Source: Blautia sp. | GTDB lineage: Bacteria > Bacillota > Clostridia > Lachnospirales > Lachnospiraceae | Direction: 5' to 3' | Assembly (NCBI GenBank): GCA_022770365.1 | Contig: JALEHU010000057.1 | Coordinates: 1 to 53,544, forward strand | DNA: 53,544 nucleotides | Part shown: piece by piece, positions 18,077-26,477 of the stretch | Position numbering within the stretch: position 1 is the first letter of the stretch | Layout: every line of letters begins with the position of its first letter | Position numbers and translations under genes: made by a program | The notes under the pieces: model-generated | The model's input: the letters and a program-made list of their open reading frames with translations, nothing else | The model's database searches: none | What the model was told of the DNA's origin: nothing

Positions 18077-18919
18077 ATGAAAAAAAGAGCAGCATTATTA
18101 TTGTCAATTCTGATGGGACTTTCTGCAGCTGGCGTATGTTCCGTACAGGCGGCAGAAGAAAAAGGAGAGCTTATGATGGCAACCACCACCAGTACAGCAG
18201 ATACAGGATTGTTGGATTATCTTGCACCGCTGTTTCTGGAGGACACAGGATGGGAACTTAAGTGGGATGCAGTAGGAACTGGTGAAGCTCTTAAAATGGG
18301 TGAAAACGGAGATGTGGACATTGTTCTTGTACATGCGAAAGCAAGCGAAGAAGAGTTTGTTGCAAATGGATATGGAGTAGAGCGTTTTCCTGTAATGTAC
18401 AATGACTTCATTATTGTCGGACCGGAAGAACCGATCGCTCATACAGATGATGTAGAAGCAGCTTTCAAACAGATTACAGACGATAAGCTTCCATTTGTTT
18501 CCCGGGGGGATGATTCCGGTACAGATAAAAAAGAAAAGAAAATCTGGTCAACACTGGAGCTGGATCCGACTGTCAATGAAAATTATGTGGAGTCAGGACA
18601 GGGCATGGGTGCAACACTGACCATGGCAGACGAAAAACAGGCATACTGTCTGACTGACCGCGGTACATATCTGAAAATGAAAAAGGATGCAGACATTGCT
18701 CTGGAGCTGGAAATTGTCTGTGAAGGTGCTAAAGACCTTCTGAACCAGTACGGTGTCATTGCAGTGAACCCGGAAAAATATCCGGAGGTAAACAATGAGG
18801 CTGCCAATGAATTTATTGAGTGGATCTGCTCTGAAGATGTACAGAAACTGATTGGTGAGTATGGTGTGGAAGAATATGGACAGGCATTATTTACCCCTAA
18901 TGCAGGTACAGAGAATTAA
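18077..18919 (+). CDS. tupA: Tungstate ABC transporter, substrate-binding protein
   Basis: It captures tungstate outside the membrane for the TupBC importer. After an N-terminal export signal come the TupA landmarks: TTTSTADTGLLDYL, DAVGTGEALK, DVDIVLVHAKA and MYNDFIIVGPEEP. The 280-residue length is normal. I chose the ATG at 18077, preceded by AAGGAGGAAAC; the frame is open further upstream but those codons lack a ribosome site and would hide the signal peptide. Most Gram-positive binding proteins are lipoproteins. Here the only cysteine near the signal end (AAGVC) has a poor lipobox, so cleavage after VQA with loose retention is also possible. It lies 116 nt after the ThiF-like gene and 3 nt before tupB. 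Molybdate specificity cannot be excluded from sequence, but the motifs are those of TupA rather than ModA. Confidence 0.9.
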   Translation: MKKRAALLLSILMGLSAAGVCSVQAAEEKGELMMATTTSTADTGLLDYLAPLFLEDTGWELKWDAVGTGEALKMGENGDVDIVLVHAKASEEEFVANGYGVERFPVMYNDFIIVGPEEPIAHTDDVEAAFKQITDDKLPFVSRGDDSGTDKKEKKIWSTLELDPTVNENYVESGQGMGATLTMADEKQAYCLTDRGTYLKMKKDADIALELEIVCEGAKDLLNQYGVIAVNPEKYPEVNNEAANEFIEWICSEDVQKLIGEYGVEEYGQALFTPNAGTEN

Positions 18920-18922
18920 AAG

Positions 18923-19615
18923 ATGAATTATTTGGAAGAACTGATCAGCAGTATCTTCACAGATGTGGGAGTGTATGACGCTATAAAGGTCACTTTTCAG
19001 ATGGCTGTATGGTCTACACTCCTGTCATCTGTATTTGGGATTTCACTGGGGCTTGCTCTTGAACGGAATCACTTCCCGGGAAAAAGGATTGTGATCCGGA
19101 TCAACCGCACCCTGATGGGCGTTCCGCCAGTGGTCGTGGGATTGTTTGTGTATATGCTGATTATGAGAAGAGGACCGCTGGGATTTTTAAATCTGTTGTT
19201 TACGATCCGTGGAATGATTTTGGCACAGACTCTTATTATAACACCGATTATCTGTGGAATGACATATTCTTACGCTGCCAAGGCGGCACCGGAAATCCGT
19301 GTGTTCGCAAAAACTATGGGAGCCAGCAGAAGACAGACGGAAGTATTAATGCTGAAAGAAATGAAATATGAGCTTTACTTCGCTGTGATCACAGGCTTTG
19401 GACGTTCCATCAGTGAGGTGGGGGCAGTCATGCTTGTGGGAGGAAATATCAAAGGGAATACAAGAACTATGACGACTGCCATTGCATTGTTAAAAAGTCA
19501 GGGAATCTTTCATGAGGGTATGGCATTGGGCGTGCTCTTGCTTGTAATGGCATTTCTGATACAGAGTCTGGCTGATTTTTTCAGAAAAGAAGCAGAATTT
19601 CATGAGAATTACTAG
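18923..19615 (+). CDS. tupB: Tungstate ABC transporter, permease
   Basis: A 230-residue integral membrane protein with about five hydrophobic segments. It carries the cytoplasmic EAA-type loop AKTMGASRRQTEVLMLKEM, which docks the ATPase. The order TupA-TupB-TupC and the size identify it as TupB. Segment FGRSISEVGAVMLVGGNI is typical of ModB/TupB/CysW-type permeases. The ATG lies 3 nt after the tupA stop with only a weak purine-rich ribosome site, which suggests translational coupling. Confidence 0.9.
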   Translation: MNYLEELISSIFTDVGVYDAIKVTFQMAVWSTLLSSVFGISLGLALERNHFPGKRIVIRINRTLMGVPPVVVGLFVYMLIMRRGPLGFLNLLFTIRGMILAQTLIITPIICGMTYSYAAKAAPEIRVFAKTMGASRRQTEVLMLKEMKYELYFAVITGFGRSISEVGAVMLVGGNIKGNTRTMTTAIALLKSQGIFHEGMALGVLLLVMAFLIQSLADFFRKEAEFHENY

Positions 19616-19660
19616 AATATAGTTATTTACGAACCGATGTACTGGTCGGAGAGACTTAAG

Positions 19661-20371
19661 ATGAGATTTGAGAATGTGAAAAAAAGTGTGGGGGATTTTC
19701 AGCTGGAAATCCCTGACCTGTTAATAGAAGAAGGAAAGATACACGGGTTTATCGGAGGAAACGGCAGCGGCAAGACCACAACGGCAAAGCTGATCATGGA
19801 TATTCTGAAGCCTGACAGCGGAAAAGTCAACTACGATGGGCTTTTGCTGAAGGATATTACCATGACTGCGCAGCGTCCCTATCTTCTGCATGCCAGTGTG
19901 TATGAGAACCTGATATATCCGTTAAAAATACGCGGGATCAGACTGGAAGAGAATAAACTGGACAGTCTTCTTAAGGAGTTCGGTCTGTTTCAAAAGAAAA
20001 AGCAGTATGCAGGAAGTCTGTCGAGCGGAGAACGCCAGAAGCTTTCCATGCTGCGTGCCATGGTATTTCAGCCGAAAATGATTATTGTAGATGAGACACT
20101 TTCCAATATGGATTCGGAAAGTGTGGACAAATTTGAAGAATGGATTCTAAGTGGACAGCAGGAACATCCGATTACATGGATTATGATCAGTCACCGTCTG
20201 GCGCATATATATCGGCTTTGTGACAGAATTCATTTTTTTTCAGAAGGCCATGTAGTGGCAAGCGGTACCAGGGACGAAGTATTGTTTGAGAATCAGGATG
20301 AACGGATCAGACGGTTTATTTCAAAAGAGATCATCGTGGAAGATAAGGGGGAGATACAATGCAGTTTTTAA
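19661..20371 (+). CDS. tupC: Tungstate ABC transporter, ATP-binding protein
   Basis: The 236-residue ATPase has Walker A GGNGSGKTT, signature LSSGERQK, Walker B IIVDE and the switch His in ISHR. Relative to canonical LSGGQ the signature is LSSGE, as often seen in this subfamily. I chose ATG 19661 because GGAGAG lies 7-8 nt upstream; a longer reading from 19637 has no ribosome site. Its end overlaps the start of the next gene by 13 nt, so translation is coupled. No C-terminal regulatory TOBE/Mop domain is present, so ligand feedback would have to act elsewhere. Confidence 0.9.
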   Translation: MRFENVKKSVGDFQLEIPDLLIEEGKIHGFIGGNGSGKTTTAKLIMDILKPDSGKVNYDGLLLKDITMTAQRPYLLHASVYENLIYPLKIRGIRLEENKLDSLLKEFGLFQKKKQYAGSLSSGERQKLSMLRAMVFQPKMIIVDETLSNMDSESVDKFEEWILSGQQEHPITWIMISHRLAHIYRLCDRIHFFSEGHVVASGTRDEVLFENQDERIRRFISKEIIVEDKGEIQCSF

Positions 20372-21591
20372 AGGTTGATACGCTGGAGGAAGCAAGAGAA
20401 AAGCTTCTGAAAGAGGTAAATTCCTGCTTTACAAAGACGGAGAAAATTGCACTGGACGCCGCAGTTGGCAGATGCCTGGCATCAGATGTTATCTGTCCTT
20501 TTATGGTGCCTGATTTCAGACGATCTACTGTTGATGGATTTGCAGTAATTGCCAGTGATACACAGGGCGCCGGAGAAAACATACCTGTATTTTTGGATAT
20601 CGTTGAAGAGGTTTCCATAGGTAAGCCTGCAAAGAAACAGATCCGCAGCGGGCAATGCGCTTATGTGCCGACGGGCGGCATGCTTCCTGACGGTGCGGAT
20701 GCAATGGTCATGGTAGAATATACGGAATTATTTGATGAGACAAGTGCTGCGGTTTATAATGCGGTTTCTCCAGGCCGTGGTGTAGTGCAGATTGGAGAGG
20801 ATGCCCAAAAAGGAACTATTCTTCTGCAAAAAGGAACTGTGTTGAATGCAGGAAGTATTGGTGTACTGGCATCTGTCGGTATTTCAGAGGTGGAAGTTTT
20901 TTGTCCATGGAGACTTACCATCGTGTCCACAGGGGATGAACTGATCCAGCCTGGAACAAAAAGAAACCCCTGTGAAGTATATGATGTAAACAGCCATGCA
21001 ATTCTGGCGCTTGCCAGAGAGCAGGGAATGACAGCAGTGGAAACCATTGCACTGGAGGATGATGAAGTACTTCTGGAGAAAACCCTTCGCCGTGCTATGA
21101 CAGTCAGTGACATTGTTGTGGTATCCGGCGGCAGCTCACAGGGAAAAAAAGATGTGACTGCACAGGTCATCGACAGAATTGCAGATCCCGGTGTCTGGAC
21201 ACATGGGCTGGCCTTGAAACCGGGTAAGCCTGCAATTGTGGGAATGGACGAGCCTTCCGGAACACTGCTGCTGGGCCTTCCGGGACATCCGGTGGCTGCG
21301 ATGATGGTATTTGAGCTTCTGATTATCTGGCTTAAGAGAAAACTCTTTCACGAAAAAGAAAAGCTTTTGATACCTGCTGTTATGGAATCCAATATACCCG
21401 GTGCACCTGGAAAAACCACCTGCCAGACAGTAAAGCTGATTCCTTGTGAGAATGGTTATCTTGCCAGACCTGTTTTTGGAAAATCAGGACTTATGAGTAC
21501 TCTTACCCAGGCAGACGGGTATGTAATGGTGGAAATGAACCGGGAGGGGATAAACACAGGAGAAACGGTATATGTACATTTGTTCTCCTGA
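20359..21591 (+). CDS. moeA: Molybdopterin molybdotransferase MoeA, first copy
   Basis: It inserts molybdate or tungstate into adenylylated molybdopterin, the last step of cofactor assembly. The 410-residue length is normal. MoeA landmarks are clear: DFRRSTVDGFAV, YVPTGGMLPDGADAMVMVE, a STGDEL motif, EVYDVNS, VVSGGSSQGKKD and LPGHPVAAMMVFE. It starts inside the end of tupC with an AGGGGGAG ribosome site. A second MoeA follows 31 nt later, so the operon carries two paralogs. In archaea and some bacteria that keep two MoeA proteins, separate molybdenum and tungsten versions have been proposed; which metal this copy handles is unknown. Confidence 0.92.
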   Translation: MQFLKVDTLEEAREKLLKEVNSCFTKTEKIALDAAVGRCLASDVICPFMVPDFRRSTVDGFAVIASDTQGAGENIPVFLDIVEEVSIGKPAKKQIRSGQCAYVPTGGMLPDGADAMVMVEYTELFDETSAAVYNAVSPGRGVVQIGEDAQKGTILLQKGTVLNAGSIGVLASVGISEVEVFCPWRLTIVSTGDELIQPGTKRNPCEVYDVNSHAILALAREQGMTAVETIALEDDEVLLEKTLRRAMTVSDIVVVSGGSSQGKKDVTAQVIDRIADPGVWTHGLALKPGKPAIVGMDEPSGTLLLGLPGHPVAAMMVFELLIIWLKRKLFHEKEKLLIPAVMESNIPGAPGKTTCQTVKLIPCENGYLARPVFGKSGLMSTLTQADGYVMVEMNREGINTGETVYVHLFS

Positions 21592-21622
21592 TTGCTGCTC
21601 TCTGTATTACGAAAGGAAAATC

Positions 21623-23533
21623 ATGGGAAAAAGAAATTTATATCTGAAAACAACCCCTGTAAAAGAAGCGCTGGATAGTTATATGAAAACGCTGAAAGAT
21701 TGCGTACAGCCGGCGTATGAATCGATTCCTGTCACAGAATCCCTGAACAGAATCACACATAAAGCAATTTACGCCAAATACTGCTCGCCGCTTTTTAATG
21801 CGGCAGCTATGGATGGAATTGCAGTCAGTGCGAAAACAACGGAAAATGCATCCGAAGCAAATCCGGTAGAGCTGGTTCTGGGAAAAGACTGCAGGATTGT
21901 GGATACAGGTGACCCCATTCACGACCCCTATGACGCAGTTATTATGGCAGAAGATCTGTTGGAAACAGAGGAGCCGGATAAAGTAAAGATCATTAATTCG
22001 GCAGCACCATGGCAGCATATCCGTCCCATTGGAGAGGACATTGTTGCAGGGGAGATGATTTTGCCTGGAAGACATTGTATCCGTCCAATAGATGTGGGAG
22101 TGCTGTTGTCAGCGGGAATTTTGGAAATCGAGGTAGTGAAATTACCGACAGTGGCTATTTTTCCCACAGGCACAGAGATGATTGAACCGGGAACGGAGCC
22201 GAAGGACGGGGATATTATTGAATCCAATTCCAGAATGTTTGAGAATATGGTGATTGCCCAGGGAGCGAAGGCAGTGCGTTTTCCCACCATAGCAGACGAT
22301 TACGATAAAATTAAAGAGGCCGTCAGAGAGGCAGCGGAGAATTTTGACATGGTGATCATTAATGCAGGGTCCAGTGCGGGAACAGAAGATTACACAGTTC
22401 ATGTATTACGGGAGCTTGGAGAGGTCTTGATCCATGGAGTAGCGATCAAACCCGGAAAACCGGTGATACTTGCGATTGTAAATAACCGTCCGGTTATTGG
22501 ACTTCCGGGCTATCCGGTATCTGCCTATATCGGTTTTGAAAATTTCGTAACTCCTGTTCTGGAATTTCTGGGACAGAGAACCGGTAAACAGAATAAGACT
22601 GTCGAGGCAGTCATATCAAGACGTCTTGTTTCCAGCCTGAAGCACAAAGAATATGTCAGAGTAAAGGTTGGCTGTGTGGGTGATAAAGTGGTGGCTGCAC
22701 CGCTTGCAAGAGGAGCCGGAGCTGCCATGTCTCTGGTACGCGCAGATGGATTCTGTGTGATCGAGCAGAACAGCGAGGGATGCGAAGCCGGGGAAAAGGT
22801 TCAGGTGGAACTCTACCGGGATATGGCTGAAATTCAGAATACTGTAGTGGTGACAGGAAGTCATGATCTGATTCTCGATGTCATGGCAGACATGATGCCG
22901 GACCGTTTTCCGGGAATGCATGTATCCAGTACGCATGTGGGAAGTATGGGCGGATTGATGGCACTGTTAAGAAAGGAAGCACATATTGCTCCCATTCACA
23001 TGCTTGAGGAAGAAACGGGCATTTACAACATTCCATATATAAAAAGAATGTTCCGGGAGCCTGTGGCATTAATTAAAGGTGTAGGACGTGTCCAGGGGAT
23101 CATGGTAAAAAAAGGGAATCCTCTGGGTATTGAAACAATTGAAGATTTAAAAGGAATCCGTTATGTGAACAGACAGAGAGGGGCCGGGACAAGACTGCTT
23201 TTTGATTACCGGCTGAAACAGGCAGGGATTTCGCCGGAAGAAATTCATGGCTATGACAGGGAAGCTGCCACGCATATGGCAGTGGCGGCACTTGTGGGCA
23301 GTGACAGTGCAGATGCAGGTATGGGAATACGCTCGGCAGCATTGTCTATGAATCTGGATTTTATTCCGGCAGGAAATGAGGAATATGATTTTGCCGTTCC
23401 TGTGGAATATCTGGAGCTGCCCCATATACGTGCGTTTATTGAGGTTTTGAAAAGCGAAGAATTCCATGAAAAACTAAATGAACTTGGTGGCTATACATGG
23501 GAATATGCGGGGGAAATCCGTATCATAGAATAG
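21623..23533 (+). CDS. MoeA fused to a periplasmic-binding-protein-like domain
   Basis: Residues ~1-405 are MoeA-like, with FNAAAMDGIAV, DAVIMAEDLLE, PTGTEMIEPG, DIIESNS, INAGSSAGTEDYT and LPGYPVSAYIGFENF. Residues ~415-636 form a PBP-like domain (PF12727 type) as in TupA/ModA or LysR effector domains: VTGSHDLILDVMADMM, STHVGSMGGLMAL, APIHMLEEETG, RQRGAGTRLLFDYRL and DAGMGIRSAA. The start ATG at 21623 follows AAAGGAAAAT; an open frame further upstream lacks a site. There is no signal peptide, so this domain works in the cytoplasm and may bind an oxyanion or a cofactor intermediate. It lies between moeA and the MOSC gene. MoeA-PBP fusions are known in Clostridia and archaea; a metal-sensing or metal-presenting role here is inferred. 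Confidence 0.9.
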   Translation: MGKRNLYLKTTPVKEALDSYMKTLKDCVQPAYESIPVTESLNRITHKAIYAKYCSPLFNAAAMDGIAVSAKTTENASEANPVELVLGKDCRIVDTGDPIHDPYDAVIMAEDLLETEEPDKVKIINSAAPWQHIRPIGEDIVAGEMILPGRHCIRPIDVGVLLSAGILEIEVVKLPTVAIFPTGTEMIEPGTEPKDGDIIESNSRMFENMVIAQGAKAVRFPTIADDYDKIKEAVREAAENFDMVIINAGSSAGTEDYTVHVLRELGEVLIHGVAIKPGKPVILAIVNNRPVIGLPGYPVSAYIGFENFVTPVLEFLGQRTGKQNKTVEAVISRRLVSSLKHKEYVRVKVGCVGDKVVAAPLARGAGAAMSLVRADGFCVIEQNSEGCEAGEKVQVELYRDMAEIQNTVVVTGSHDLILDVMADMMPDRFPGMHVSSTHVGSMGGLMALLRKEAHIAPIHMLEEETGIYNIPYIKRMFREPVALIKGVGRVQGIMVKKGNPLGIETIEDLKGIRYVNRQRGAGTRLLFDYRLKQAGISPEEIHGYDREAATHMAVAALVGSDSADAGMGIRSAALSMNLDFIPAGNEEYDFAVPVEYLELPHIRAFIEVLKSEEFHEKLNELGGYTWEYAGEIRIIE

Positions 23534-23544
23534 GAGCTGCAGAA

Positions 23545-23997
23545 ATGGAAACAAAAACAGCAGGAAAAATCAGATCACTTTACCGATATCCCGAAAAAAA
23601 ACAGCCCGCAGTTCAGGAAGGTTGTCTGATACTGGAAGAAAATCTGGGCATCAGGGGCGATTGCCACAGTGATGGGAGTGACAGGCAGATTTCTCTTCTG
23701 GATGTATCTGCAAAAGCATGGATGGAATCACAGGAGATAAAAGGATTCTGCTTTACGAAATTTAAAGAGAATATACTTTTGGAAGATTCGGACATTCCTC
23801 AATGGAAACCGGGCATTCATATCAAAGCGGGAACAGCGGAACTGGTAATTACGAAAATACAGAAGCACTGTTATCCGGAAATGTGTAATCTTGCAAAGTC
23901 AGGCTGCATATGCCGGTTTCAGGGAAGCAGCTGCTTTGCCAGAGTTGTTCGGAGCGGAATCATGAAAGTGGGAGATAAAATTGAAATGGAAGAATGA
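23545..23997 (+). CDS. MOSC-domain protein
   Basis: The 150-residue protein is a compact MOSC domain, a fold named for molybdenum cofactor sulfurases that binds pterin cofactors or carries sulfur. Visible motifs are GIRGDCHSD near residue 32, GFCFTKFKENIL mid-protein, and a cysteine-rich end (KIQKHCYPEMC, then GCICRFQGSSCFARVV) before the final KVGDKIEME. Stand-alone short MOSC proteins are common beside Moco genes in Clostridia. The ATG at 23545 follows TAGGAGCTGC; an upstream frame overlapping the MoeA-PBP gene has no ribosome site. A role in finishing or sulfurating the tungsten cofactor is plausible but unproven. Confidence 0.85.
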   Translation: METKTAGKIRSLYRYPEKKQPAVQEGCLILEENLGIRGDCHSDGSDRQISLLDVSAKAWMESQEIKGFCFTKFKENILLEDSDIPQWKPGIHIKAGTAELVITKIQKHCYPEMCNLAKSGCICRFQGSSCFARVVRSGIMKVGDKIEMEE

Positions 23998-24043
23998 ATG
24001 AGCATAGAAATAAGCAGAGAAATAAGAAAGGCAGGTGAACATT

Positions 24044-25975
24044 ATGGCAACTGAATACGGCGGATACATGGGTAAGGTTCTGCAAATCAATCTGAGTACC
24101 CGGGAAGTTTCGGAGTATCCTTTTTCTGACGAGGAGCGGAAGCTGTTTATCGGCGGAAAAATAATGGCTGCAAAAATACTTTATGACAATCTGAACGGAA
24201 CGGAAAAGCCGTTTTCCGAGGAGAATCTTCTTGTGATATCCACGGGTCCTATGACAGGTTCAGGAGCACCTAGCTCCAGCAGATTTAACATATCCACCTT
24301 GTCTCCTCAAACAGGCTATATTACATCTTCCAATTGTGGAGGAAATTTTGGATATTATTTAAAAAAGGCCGGTATTGATGCTCTGATTTTAAAAGGCAGA
24401 TGTGAGAAACACACATGGATTGAGATTCACAATGATACAGTGAAATTCCATGACGCAGAAGATTTGTGGGGACTGAAGACATCGGAAACTCAGGCAGCAC
24501 TTGATGAAAAACTCCGGATGAAAAACGGCAGGATTAGAAAGAATGGAAAAATCTGCATTGGTCCGGCGGGTGAAAACCAGGTTCTCTATTCATGCATTGC
24601 TTCTAATGAGCGTGTTTCCGGACGAGGAGGCACCGGTGCAGTGATGGGCTGGATGAAAATTAAGGCAGTCTGTGCCGGAGGAACAAAAGAAGTTCCTGTT
24701 GCAGAAAAAGAAAAGATGGTAAAGCATACTCAGAAATGGTTTCAATATCTGAGAAAGCATCCTCTGACAGGTAACCAGCTTCCAAGGCTTGGAACGGCTG
24801 GACTAGTAAGCTCTATGCAGATGCGTCAGATGCTTGCCACAAAGAACTATCAGTATGGACAGTATGAGGATTTTGAAAATATAAGCGGAGAAATCCTGGC
24901 AGAAAAGTACAACATTGTAAACAAGGGCTGCCTGACTTGTCCCATCAAATGCGCCCGTACTGTTGAGGTAAATGGAAAACAGGTAAAAGGGCCGGAACTG
25001 GAGACGCTTGTACTTCTCGGAAGCGGACTTTTGAACAATGATCTGGAAGGAATTCTGAGATGGAATTATGAGCTTGATGAACTGGGACTGGATACCATTT
25101 CCTGTGCCAATACCATTGCCTATGCCATGGAGGCGAATGAAAAAGGATTATGGAAGAATGGGCTGAAATTTTCAGAAACGGATGAATTATCAGATATTTT
25201 TGAGAAGATTGCCTATCGTCAGGGAATCGGAGACGAGCTTGCCATGGGCAGTAAACGACTGTCTGAAAAGTACGGCGGAAAGGAATTTGCAAATCATGTG
25301 AAGGGTATGGAGCTTGCGGCTTATGAACCGAGAAAAGCTGTTGGCCTGGGTCTGGGATATGCAGTAAGCAACAGGGGAGGCTGCCACTTAAACGGTGGTT
25401 ATCTTACCATTTTGGAAGGACTTGGGTTAGCAATCGACCAGACAACATATCACGGAAAAGCTGACCTGACCATGCTCTTTCAGGATTTGATGGAAATGAT
25501 TTCTGCTACAGGAGAGTGCCTCTTTACGAGCTATGCATTTTTTCCGTCGCCTCTTATGAATCATCCCAATGCGTGGTATACAAAGGCAGCCAATAAGATT
25601 CTTCCATACTGTGGATGTGTGGTCAGAATCATAAATAAATTCCCCGAGATTGCATGCTTCCATCTTCCTGTTTTTCACCATACAAAGGCTTTCGAATATA
25701 CAACAGGCATGAAGATGACATTTGGAAAATATATACGGTGCGGAGAACGGGGCTACAATCTGGAGAGAGAACTGAACCGCAGATTCGGGGTAAATGCATC
25801 GCAGGATGTGCTTCCGAAACGTCTTGTAAAAACATTGCAGAACCCGGATGATCCAAGTTCAAGAGTACCTCTGAAAAAAATGAAGAGAATCTATTATCAT
25901 GCAAGAGGATGGAACAGACATGGTCTTCCCACTGAGAGTCAGCTTCGAAAGCTTAAAATAAACAGCAGACGCTGA
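24044..25975 (+). CDS. aor: Tungsten-dependent aldehyde ferredoxin oxidoreductase
   Basis: A 643-residue enzyme of the AOR family. It oxidises aldehydes to acids with ferredoxin, or reduces acids in reverse, using a tungsten bis-pyranopterin. The N-terminal fold starts with GKVLQINLSTREVSEY and FIGGKIMAAKILYDNL. The [4Fe-4S] ligands are visible as Cys296-x2-Cys299-x3-Cys303 (CLTCPIKC), with a fourth at Cys492 in TGECLFTSYAF; this spacing closely matches Pyrococcus AOR. The motif ELDELGLDTISCANTIAYAME is also family-typical. The ATG at 24044 follows AAAGGCAGGTG. It sits between the metal-insertion genes and a MoaD-like carrier, ferredoxin and alcohol dehydrogenase, which supports tungsten use. 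The substrate cannot be read from sequence. Human gut anaerobes are known to use related enzymes for food and antimicrobial aldehydes. Confidence 0.93.
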   Translation: MATEYGGYMGKVLQINLSTREVSEYPFSDEERKLFIGGKIMAAKILYDNLNGTEKPFSEENLLVISTGPMTGSGAPSSSRFNISTLSPQTGYITSSNCGGNFGYYLKKAGIDALILKGRCEKHTWIEIHNDTVKFHDAEDLWGLKTSETQAALDEKLRMKNGRIRKNGKICIGPAGENQVLYSCIASNERVSGRGGTGAVMGWMKIKAVCAGGTKEVPVAEKEKMVKHTQKWFQYLRKHPLTGNQLPRLGTAGLVSSMQMRQMLATKNYQYGQYEDFENISGEILAEKYNIVNKGCLTCPIKCARTVEVNGKQVKGPELETLVLLGSGLLNNDLEGILRWNYELDELGLDTISCANTIAYAMEANEKGLWKNGLKFSETDELSDIFEKIAYRQGIGDELAMGSKRLSEKYGGKEFANHVKGMELAAYEPRKAVGLGLGYAVSNRGGCHLNGGYLTILEGLGLAIDQTTYHGKADLTMLFQDLMEMISATGECLFTSYAFFPSPLMNHPNAWYTKAANKILPYCGCVVRIINKFPEIACFHLPVFHHTKAFEYTTGMKMTFGKYIRCGERGYNLERELNRRFGVNASQDVLPKRLVKTLQNPDDPSSRVPLKKMKRIYYHARGWNRHGLPTESQLRKLKINSRR

Positions 25976-26013
25976 AGTGAATCTCGAAACAATCAGACAA
26001 AGGATGGTGGAAA

Positions 26014-26238
26014 ATGATGGTCGTTAAATTGTTCGGTGTTGTCCGCCTGCAGACTGGTGTATCCTGTTTTGAAAGCGATGCAGAGAATCTCCGTGAACTT
26101 CTTGAAAATATCCCAGGACTTACGAAAAAGGAAGCAAAGGATCTGATTGTCCTTGTGAATGGTAAGTCCGTTGGAAGAAATTACAGGTTTCAGGACGGAG
26201 ATGAGGTGGCTTTACTTGCACCGGCAGGAGGTGGTTGA
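26014..26238 (+). CDS. MoaD/ThiS-like sulfur-carrier protein
   Basis: A 74-residue beta-grasp (ubiquitin-like) protein ending in PAGGG, so it offers the C-terminal Gly-Gly needed for adenylation and thiocarboxylate formation. Residues VKLFGVVRLQTG and DGDEVALLAPAGGG match the MoaD/ThiS pattern. The ThiF/MoeB-like enzyme that opens the operon is the obvious activating partner. No MoaE is in the window, so whether it feeds molybdopterin synthase or only the AOR-linked cofactor is open. A second ATG directly follows the first; AAAGGATGGTGG upstream could serve either. Confidence 0.88.
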   Translation: MMVVKLFGVVRLQTGVSCFESDAENLRELLENIPGLTKKEAKDLIVLVNGKSVGRNYRFQDGDEVALLAPAGGG

Positions 26239-26239
26239 C

Positions 26240-26458
26240 ATGAAAGAGAAAAAAAGACCGCATATCAACAGTAAAACCTGTGCAGGCTGCTCTGTATGCG
26301 TGGAAAACTGTCCTATGGACTGCCTGAAATTAACAGAACCCAGATATCACGGGGATATCAGGACAATCGCACATCTTGCGCTGCGTGATCAGTGTATTGG
26401 CTGTGGTATCTGTGCCAGGGTATGTCCTATAGAAGCAATTACAATGAGTGAGAAATAA
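26240..26458 (+). CDS. 2[4Fe-4S] ferredoxin
   Basis: A 72-residue protein with two complete cluster motifs: CAGCSVCVENCP near residue 13 and CIGCGICARVCP near residue 55. The linker between them is ~30 residues, longer than in the smallest clostridial ferredoxins, and has histidines (RYHGDIRTIAHLAL). The ATG at 26240 is 1 nt after the MoaD-like stop, with GGAGGTGG upstream inside that gene. Lying between the AOR and alcohol dehydrogenase genes, it is the probable electron carrier for the AOR. Confidence 0.92.
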   Translation: MKEKKRPHINSKTCAGCSVCVENCPMDCLKLTEPRYHGDIRTIAHLALRDQCIGCGICARVCPIEAITMSEK

Positions 26459-26477
26459 AAGATAGGAGCGTGATTTT

